Shown one piece after another: positions 40,101-49,100 of a DNA stretch of 64,000 nucleotides (position 1 is the first letter of the stretch; every line of letters begins with the position of its first letter). A model generated the notes under the pieces. That model was not told the DNA's origin, did not search any database, and saw nothing but the letters and a program-made list of their open reading frames with translations. The position numbers and the translations under genes are program-made. The DNA comes from Crotophaga sulcirostris (lineage: Eukaryota; Chordata; Aves; Cuculiformes; Crotophagidae): assembly GCA_013397455.1 (NCBI GenBank), contig VYZB01000172.1, positions 248,001-312,000 on the forward strand. The letters are read 5' to 3'.

Positions 40101-43100
40101 AACACTTTTTCTTCCAATATTTCAATACCTAGCATGCTTTTATGCTAGATGACACAGCTTTTGCCACGTTGCACAGTGAACTTTATCCACCAAAGTTCAG
40201 TTGATCTGGAAACGTAATGAAATACGGTCTACACAGTTTCAGATTTCAACCTACATGTGAATGACCGTGGGGAGTCTTTGTCAAGTCATTGTCTTGAATC
40301 TTAATAATGTACCTCTGAGCAAGTCACTTTCCCTGAACAATGGCAAAAAGCATGGTTTTGTAGTTTGTTCTTTTTAGCTGTGAAAGTGGGCACGGTTGTG
40401 CTGTCTGTGCTATCAGCAGTTACTTACCCTCTGTTAGTGGAGGTTCCACTTGCTATGTTATCGCAATATCATGGATATGCCAGGTCTGTCTGGGTGTCTC
40501 TGAGGGACTCATTTGGGCTACTAAACGCTTTCCGCTTGCAGTGCCTGTCTAGCTTGATTTTTGAAGGGTTTGAAGGGTGCCAGTAGAGAGGTTGCCTTTT
40601 GCTTTGCAAGGCAAACCCTTTGAAACTTTTTTTTTTAAAAAAAAAAAAGGGAATGCATGGTGACTTTGACGGTTACTTTTTAAAATGATATCTTAAGTTT
40701 GGGTGCCAGTCTTTATTATGAGTCATGATTAAATCATATTTTTTACCATAAGTATACCTTGGATTTAGTGTTGTTCATTATCATGTTTCCCCTCCTATGG
40801 CATAAATGTTGGGGTTTTTGTATGTTGGTGACACTGCAGAGCGAAAGCTAAGTGCCACACCCAGGCATAATACTCGAGCCTTCAACCTAATAACAGGCTG
40901 GATACACATGCCCAGAGGGCATTTACGCTGTTCTTCATGAACACTTGCTCTGCCCCACAACTGATCATGTCCAGCAGACCAGAAATCTTAAAACAAGTCC
41001 TGGCAAGCATGTTTTGCTGTGCCAGCTGGTCAATCCAGCTCTTGCCTGAACTTCAGCTGCAGGTTCAGACTTGTTGTTTTTTATTCCCTTGATAGAAGTC
41101 CTAGTCATCTGATTCTAGGCATAGATTATTTTCATTTTTTCTTTCAAACTTCATGTTTATGAGATATCTGGAAGCATGAAATTATGAATAGACCAGTTTT
41201 TAAGGGTTTGCTAAACAAGTAGGGAAGAGATGGGCAAGTACTTTAAAAGTTCTTAAATTGCCCTACAAGCCACATATATTCAATTTGTATTTAATTCAGT
41301 TTCCCACAGCGGTGTTTTTCTGTAGCAGGATTGCATTCTCCATTGGTACTTCAGGTCTTATTTTCTTAGGGAGTTTTAAACAGCTCACCAGCAGAATAAG
41401 ACAGATATAATTATATTGCAATTTGGACATCAAGTCTTGATAAAGCCCATGTAGTTCCCTGCTTTCCTGAGGTATTGTAAGGAAAAGCAACATTTTGAAA
41501 GATTTTAGGTTCTTATTTTAACCTGTACAAATGGAAGTAGAGTCTGAGTTTTTCTCTGGAACCTTTGATACTAATCTAAACCAGTACTACGTTTGTGAGA
41601 GTGAAAATTTGGAATATCTGTCATACAGAAGCCCCCAGGGTCATGTAACTGGTGAAAATGTACCTAAGTGACTTGCCTGCTGACCTACAAGAAGCACATG
41701 GCGAAACAGGAAATTTAAGTGATTTACTGCTTCATATAATTGCATTTTTTGCAACACTGTGGAACCCCAAATGACTAGTTTAGGAAATACAGTAAAGGAA
41801 CTGATGAAGAAGAATAACTGTGTTTAGGTATTTTATTACTGATTAATGAATAGTCAGGAATCTCAGTCATTAGAATCTTTATCAGGAATATCTGAAATGC
41901 TGTGCTTTGCAAACAATGATCCTTCCATGTGTTCCCCTCCATTCCAAAATGACACCTTTATTAAAAAATTGGATGAAAAGTGAAATAAGGAAAGAATTTT
42001 TTAGATTATTTGCATTTTTTCCTTCCTATCATGTCTACTGAATTAATCCTGATTTAATTGGTAAATATCCTATTAATAAAATACCTTATTAATAAATTAC
42101 TTCAACAACATTTAATGTACTGTGTTCTCCTGATGACCTGATCTTCCAAGGTCACTTCATCCCCAACTGGATAGAAATAGAGACCTACAAAACAGAAGAC
42201 CCCACAGGTACTCTTAAAACTTCTATATAAACCAGGGTAATAATTTTAAAGACCTTTTTAATGAAATAGAGGTGGCTTGAATGGAGGAAAGATACTTTAA
42301 AAAGCTAAGACATTTTAGAAAGAAATGATTGCTAACCTCTGATACATGTTTTCTTTTATCAGTAGATCACAGAAGGAAGTGCATTAGTGGGGTTATTTCA
42401 AGCTGCAGGCTTTTTGGACGAAAATAATTCATAATGGGAAAGCAAACTTCAGGAAAAACACTGTAAATGTCTTTCCTTGTTCTTTTTAATGTTGTTTACT
42501 TGTTCTATGTTCTGCTTTTTCTCTAGACTTCTGCTCTGGTTGCTCATAATTTCTGCCCTGACAACCTCTTTTTACACTCTTTTTATTATAAAATAAAACT
42601 AGCTATTTGAGCAATTCAGAATTGGGTAAATACTGTAAACAATGGGTTCGTGTGCCAAATTTGCTACCTGAAATTGGTTGTTTGATAGGAGACATTTACA
42701 TTGTGAATTTTTCTTGTAATTACTCTGTGCTCTCTATTGATATTACTTCCGTTATGCATAAACACTCTCATCATAATATAATATTTTAATACTGAAACTT
42801 TAGGGTAAACACTGGTTTGTTTGTCTGGGTTTTTTTTGGTTTTGTTTTTTGTTTGTTTGGGTTTTTTGTTTTTTAATGATAGAAGTTGTATCTAAGTGCA
42901 TCGTTAGGAAAATAAGATTCTGCTCCTTTCTTGTTGGCTGTAGAAGGGGTTTGGTTATTTGCTTGCCTTATGCATGGTAGAGTTTTTGTTGGAGATATTC
43001 CCAAAGGGCGTATGAGGGGCAGTTTCAAGGAGTAAGTCAGAATATCTGCTGCTGCTGTGTAGTTCTACCTTTCCAACTTTACCTTTCTCGCGCTCCCATC

Positions 43101-46100
43101 CTCATCATTCAACACTGCATTTGAAGTATCTATTTCACACTCAATGAAAGGAGAGAAAAGCAGAATTATCATGCGGCATATCAACAGTTTGTCCTACAGA
43201 GGTAATTATTCTCATTAGTCACATAAACTATCGTTTCAATTCTCAAGTGACGCTGAGCACTGTTAAAGCAAATCAGGCTTGTGAATACTTCTATTTGAGC
43301 TGTAACTAAATCCTCTTTAGAATCCATGTCTCTAATATGAGTGTTTTAACCTGTTTAAGGAAATTATAAGAATGAGTTGACAAGTGTAACGTGAAACTGT
43401 CTAGCTGATAAAATTTATTAGCACGTCCACACATTGGATGACCCCTTGGAATTTCTTGGCTTATTTTGAGAACTATTCTTTAAAAATATCTTTAAGAAAT
43501 AGTCACATGCTCTTCAGGTAAGACTGTTCGGGAATTATAAGGTAGTTGTCATTCACAACTGTTTCTTCAGGCTGGATAGGAGTCATTTATGAACTGGTAA
43601 AACAAATGACAGAAATAAATAGTTTTGAAAAAAAATTAGTTTGAAGAGCTTGTTCAAAATCTCCAAGACCAGTTCTGCACAGATAGATCTGCGCTGATAG
43701 ATTACTTAAAGAACGATGTCAACAGTCTGGGCTCACCAGTAGCAGAAAGTTGAGGTCCTCTATCTGTAATTCTTTTATTTATTTCACCTGAAATAAAACT
43801 AGTACCCAGTCTCTGGTCGATTAAACACTTTTGATTCAAACATTTCTTTTCCATTTGCTTTCTTGCTCACAGGTTAACACTGAGTGTCTCTACACTGCAG
43901 TTGCAAAAGCTATATACATTAGCTTGCTTTGAGCTCTCTGCTGCTTGGGTTAGACTGCTACTAGTACTTTGCCTTGCTACGATATATCTAGGACCCATGC
44001 TTCTACTTTATGTAGACCTATCTTTGACAAAAGGGATGAGTCTGAAACAGTTGTCTGTGGGTTAGCCATAGATAAATCCCCTACCTAGTGGCCTGCAGTG
44101 TTAATTTCATTCTTAAGTTCACTTTTCACCTTCAAAATAGTTACATGTAGGCTTGGCTTTACAGAATTTTCATACTTTATGCTGTCCATTTGTCTCTGTT
44201 AAATAATGAACATCAAAATCCACATTTTTGTGGTTTGACACCCATAGCATTAGCTTATAGAAAGATAAGTTGCACGTGTGGTATCTGAAGTTGGACCTGA
44301 GACTGTTGTAATGACCTGCAGGCAAGGGTTGTATGAAATGAGGAATGTGGTTCTCATGCACACAATTTTTACAGTTAAGCTGTTAAGTACAATAAATATT
44401 TGAGCCTCAAGACTTAACACAGCTGTTCTTAGATGCGTTGCTAAAGGCATGTTTTTCATAATAGATCATCAAAATTTTTCATTCATAAATTCCCTTAAAA
44501 TTGAACTCTGATATCCTTTAATTTGGATTTCTTTCAGATCACTTGTAAAGAGATGAAACTTTTAAGAAGCTATCTCTAAGCCTGCAGCTATTTAATTTTT
44601 TTTCTTTTTTTCAAAAGTGTTGTGTTCTCCCTTGTAAGTGTACCTGTATAGAGTATCAACTTGAATGTTTGAGCACAATTGCTCAGAATAGTTCTGAAGT
44701 GCCTGATTGCTTGTCAACAGAAGTTCTCCAGAACTTCATTCTGTTAGCCAAGATTTGAAACTTTAGAATTCAGTGTAATGTAAGCACCTTTTGGAAGTTG
44801 TAGCTTTGAGTTTATTATAATTGCTAAATTTCCAATCAGATAAAAAAAGCTGTTTCAGATAATAAAACACAAGGACACCACAGATTTAACCTAAAGCAGG
44901 CATCCTTCATTCGAGCTGCTGCTCATATCTGCCATACTGAAATGCTTTGAATTAAATCATTGTTCCATAGAGAGTCGCTAATTAAATTGATGTCTTTAAA
45001 TAATAATTTATTTTATAAATTAATATGCATCACTATGGACCTTTTATGATTGAATGGAGGTAAATATAAATCACGTAAACCTGGTAATACTCCAGGTAAT
45101 TAAGCTTGTAAGTCCCTATTTTCTTTCCTAAACGTTGACCAACTTTTTTCCAACACAATCTTCAAGAACAAAATGAAGGACAAGTTTGTAATAAAACAAT
45201 CTTAAAAAATGACCTTTTCTTTGAGATGATGTAATTCATGTGCTTTTTCAAAGTATTATGGAGTGGGAAAACCTTTCTTTCTGTCAGGGGCATGCATTTT
45301 CATATACTGATGAAAATCAACCTGAATTTAATGAAATTAAAAACCTTTGGAAAAATCTTACTTTTAATATGCTCATCAGAGATTTTTTGAAACATAACTA
45401 AATTCCATGAAGAGCTTTTCTGCCAAAGAGTTTTCCAGCTTGGGCTGAAGAAGATTTTTCCTGCAATTACAACTGTATACAGGTGTTCTCTGGCCTGACT
45501 ACGAGCTAAGCATCTGACATGAGAGTGGAGAACTTTTTCCGTGGGTGGGTTGTCCATGGCTGCCACGAGTCTAAATAATGGGGAGGTGGAAGCCAACAGG
45601 TCTAAATGCAAGACTTGGACAAGTGCCTGTGGAACTTGGCATCAGAGACTGTAGAGATTAAGAAGGGATCCATCACACTAAAGAATGGAATAGGTGAGAA
45701 GAAAGACAGTGAGAGACCAGAAAACCATAACATCGTGTAGGGCGGAAATGGGAGGAACTGGAATTCCTTTGGACTAGAAGAATGGAAGCAAATACTAGTA
45801 TGATGGGATAGAGGGATCTGGTGGAGATATTGTATAGTCAAGAGAACCAGGACAGATTGACTATAGGACTGGGGAGAAATAAGTGGAACTGGAACTACAT
45901 GCAGCCAAAACTATAGACAAAGTAATAAGTGCAGACCAGGGCTGGAGAGGGAGGAACTGAGATATGGAGTCAGAAGGGAAAGAAATAGAAACAGTTAGGA
46001 AAAAACCAGTTGTGAGTACTTATATCAGATGTGATTACAGGCATGGCAGGAGTCTTAAGATGCTTTGAGCAGCCTTGCTAGACAAAGATATTGGTTCCAG

Positions 46101-49100
46101 GAACAGTGGTCGAGGAACAGAAATGGAGACAGGAGTCAAGATGGGTGAACCAGACTTGAGACCCAGGTTTAGCCTGGAAGGAACTAGACAAAGAAATTGC
46201 ATTTTCAAGGAATGGGAAGAATAGTTTTTTACCATTGTGAAGGACTTCCCATTTCTGATAATCACCTTTCAGATGGGAAATGTCTTGGTAAAATGCTTTG
46301 TTCCTGTTTGCTACTGGTGCACTCAGGAAATTATGGCTTGAAGATCAGTGAATTCTTGTCTTTACCGCAGCGTAACAGTTGATGGTAGACAAAGTCACTT
46401 AAGCTTTCCCCAGGTGGTCACTAATTTCATTTGTGGGTTTCAGGTTTCTGAGTTCACTGCTTGCTGTTGCTTCATTTGCAGACAAACTGAGGAGTCTTTA
46501 ATATTTTAACTTAATTTAGAAAATTTGCTTTGAAATATTAAGTTCCTGGTAGCTTTAAATACTAAGAAAAATGGGTTACTCAGAGGATGCATTTCATTTT
46601 GATCTCTCAGCTCAGAGAAGTTTTCTGAAGAATAAATTGTGTTTTATAATGGTGAAGTATGCCATTAGAAAACTTATGAGAATAATAATAAATCTGCATT
46701 CAGTGTAATGCATACAGTAAGTAATGTGTGGAACAGTGCATAGAACAATAAGAAATAAAGCAGTCACTAGGTAGGTGCTCATTGCTTCAGTGCTAGCTAT
46801 TTTGCATAATGGGGTAAGGCCTAGTAAAAATGTTAGCATTGTATATGCTAACATACTGGGAAGTTGAAGCTTTCTTCTGAAAATCTGTTTTCTAGTAATG
46901 CGTAGTGGAAGGTTAGCCAAGTCAATCCTGTCCTCAGCTTGTCATAATTGTCCTTGGTTTTTCAGCCTTGTGTGTGTGTGATACATATAGATGTTTTCAG
47001 ACTCTGTTCAATGTCTTAAATGGAAGTTATTTCAGGGTTTTATTCATCTTTAACACTGGTAAATAGATTGAGCCCTTAACCGTACTGGTGAGGATTATGA
47101 GCCATGTCAGATTTTTAAAAGCAGCACAAAATTTAAGCCTTCTTATCTTTTTCCAGAGTGATAGCGATGCTTATCTGATTCCTCCAAGTTTGGTTCTTAG
47201 TCTTCCTTGCAAGACTAGGTGAGGCATTAGATTTTTAACAAGGTGGAGTCTTTAAACAAATTGAGTGCTTCTGGACTTCAGAATCTAGATATCAGGGTAT
47301 CACATGTCATTTGTCTTCGTCTGAGCCTCTAAAGATTTCTGATGGTTTCTGTGCTATTGCTGTGTCACGTAGCACCAACCTGAAACTGGAAGGTTGGAAC
47401 AGACCTAGAAAGTCAGAGATCCCAGTTTTAAATACGCTGTACATACAGGCCATGGATGCTGAAGTGTACCCATGCCCTCAACATCTTAAAAGCTGTTTAA
47501 GCCTTGGTTTGGGGTTTTTTTTCTGTATTGAGAGTATTCCACCTTACCTTTCTTTCTGTAGCCAACAAGGATGTAGATTAAATATTTGTGTTTTCTGCAA
47601 AACTTCTATTGTTGCTTTGGAATTAAACTTTGTTTCTTTCACTTTGCTATATGTTATACTGCCATGCAGTATTTTGATGCATGCTTAGTGATCAGATGAG
47701 AGTTCGAAGTCACATTAATGTTGTAAAAGGAAAGAATCTCTGTGGAGTTCCAGGTTTTTTTAACTGCATCACTTCTCTGCAGTAATTGTAGAAGCTCTAT
47801 ATTAAGATCTATTTCAGCCTATTTCAGTTGGAAGGGAAAATATCCTCTGCAGTGCATAGTCTGTTTGGTTTGCTCATATTTTTATTATTCATGATGATTG
47901 TGGTGTCTAATCAAAACTTATTTGGCTTTTTTTGCCTGGTATTTATTTGATAGAGAAGTACTATTAATCTAGGTGTGGGATCCATATGTTGTTAGGATTG
48001 CTTTCACAAAATATCCATATTCTGCGCTGTTGAGTAATGGAAACTATAGTAATCAGTGGGATTCTAATGAGCAAGATAAGTTCTCCTAATTATCTCATAA
48101 ACCTAGTTTTATGACTAGAAGTACAAAAAATTATTGTTTGAAAGTAGTGTTGTGTTAGACCGCTGAAAAAATTGAAGAGACTTTAATCTGTACATCTGAT
48201 TGCCCATATATCCCAAGAGTAAGGTTCTCCATAGATAGCGAGCAATGCAAATTATACTCAGTGTAGCAAAAGAAAACATCATACTTCTGCCTGTCCCTGA
48301 CTGGTTTGAAGTAAATAGCTTGAATCTTGTCTCATTTAGACGGGGGTAATTTGAAGTATATCTGAAAATCAGCATAATGAAAACAAAATTGAGGTACTCC
48401 ATGAGGATTTCTGCACTTAGAAGTGTTAACATGGATAAATTGTTACTTGATTGTATAGTAGTACATAGCATTTCTAATGGAGCAACAATATCAGAAATAA
48501 CACCTAGATATCCCCATTCCTGCTCCTCTGCTTTATTTAGGACACACTTTCAATGTATACACTGATGAAAAAGGTTGTAGTTACATGCGCATGCTGCTAT
48601 GATAAAATGATGAGGGCTGTACATATAATGAGTATTGTTAATAATAAGTATGTAATAATTGTATTCCAACAGTCCAGGACTACTAAGGTAATGCCAGGAC
48701 TATATTATTATTATATATATATTATATATATATTAAAAATATATAAACAACCCTTTCAGAATGGACTACTGATTTTAAACAGAATCAGACTGCGAGAAGC
48801 AGCCTCTTTTGAAAGTACTTTAAAACTGTTAAGTCACTGTACTTCTAAAGCAGCCTTCTTTTGAACTAGCTCAGCAGTCATGAAAACTGGACATTTCCAG
48901 TGATTTCTAGAATAGTTTTGGGAGTGTCATGGAAAATGAGGTGCTCTGGTTAAGATTAGTTATATTTCTACTTGTGGGGCACAAGGTGACCATGGACCTG
49001 TAGTAGCAGATCTCATGGATGCTTTGGATTACCAAAATTGTGTTAAAATTGCATTCTGTAGTTTATAGCACATCAATAATATAATGAACTATAAAACCTT

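Noticed and set aside
48115..48471. 118-codon minus-strand frame in intron 6, with a similar 116-codon frame at 36421-36771
   Set aside because: Low-complexity-like composition typical of AT-rich DNA, no domain recognised, and opposite in sense to the host gene; judged chance.
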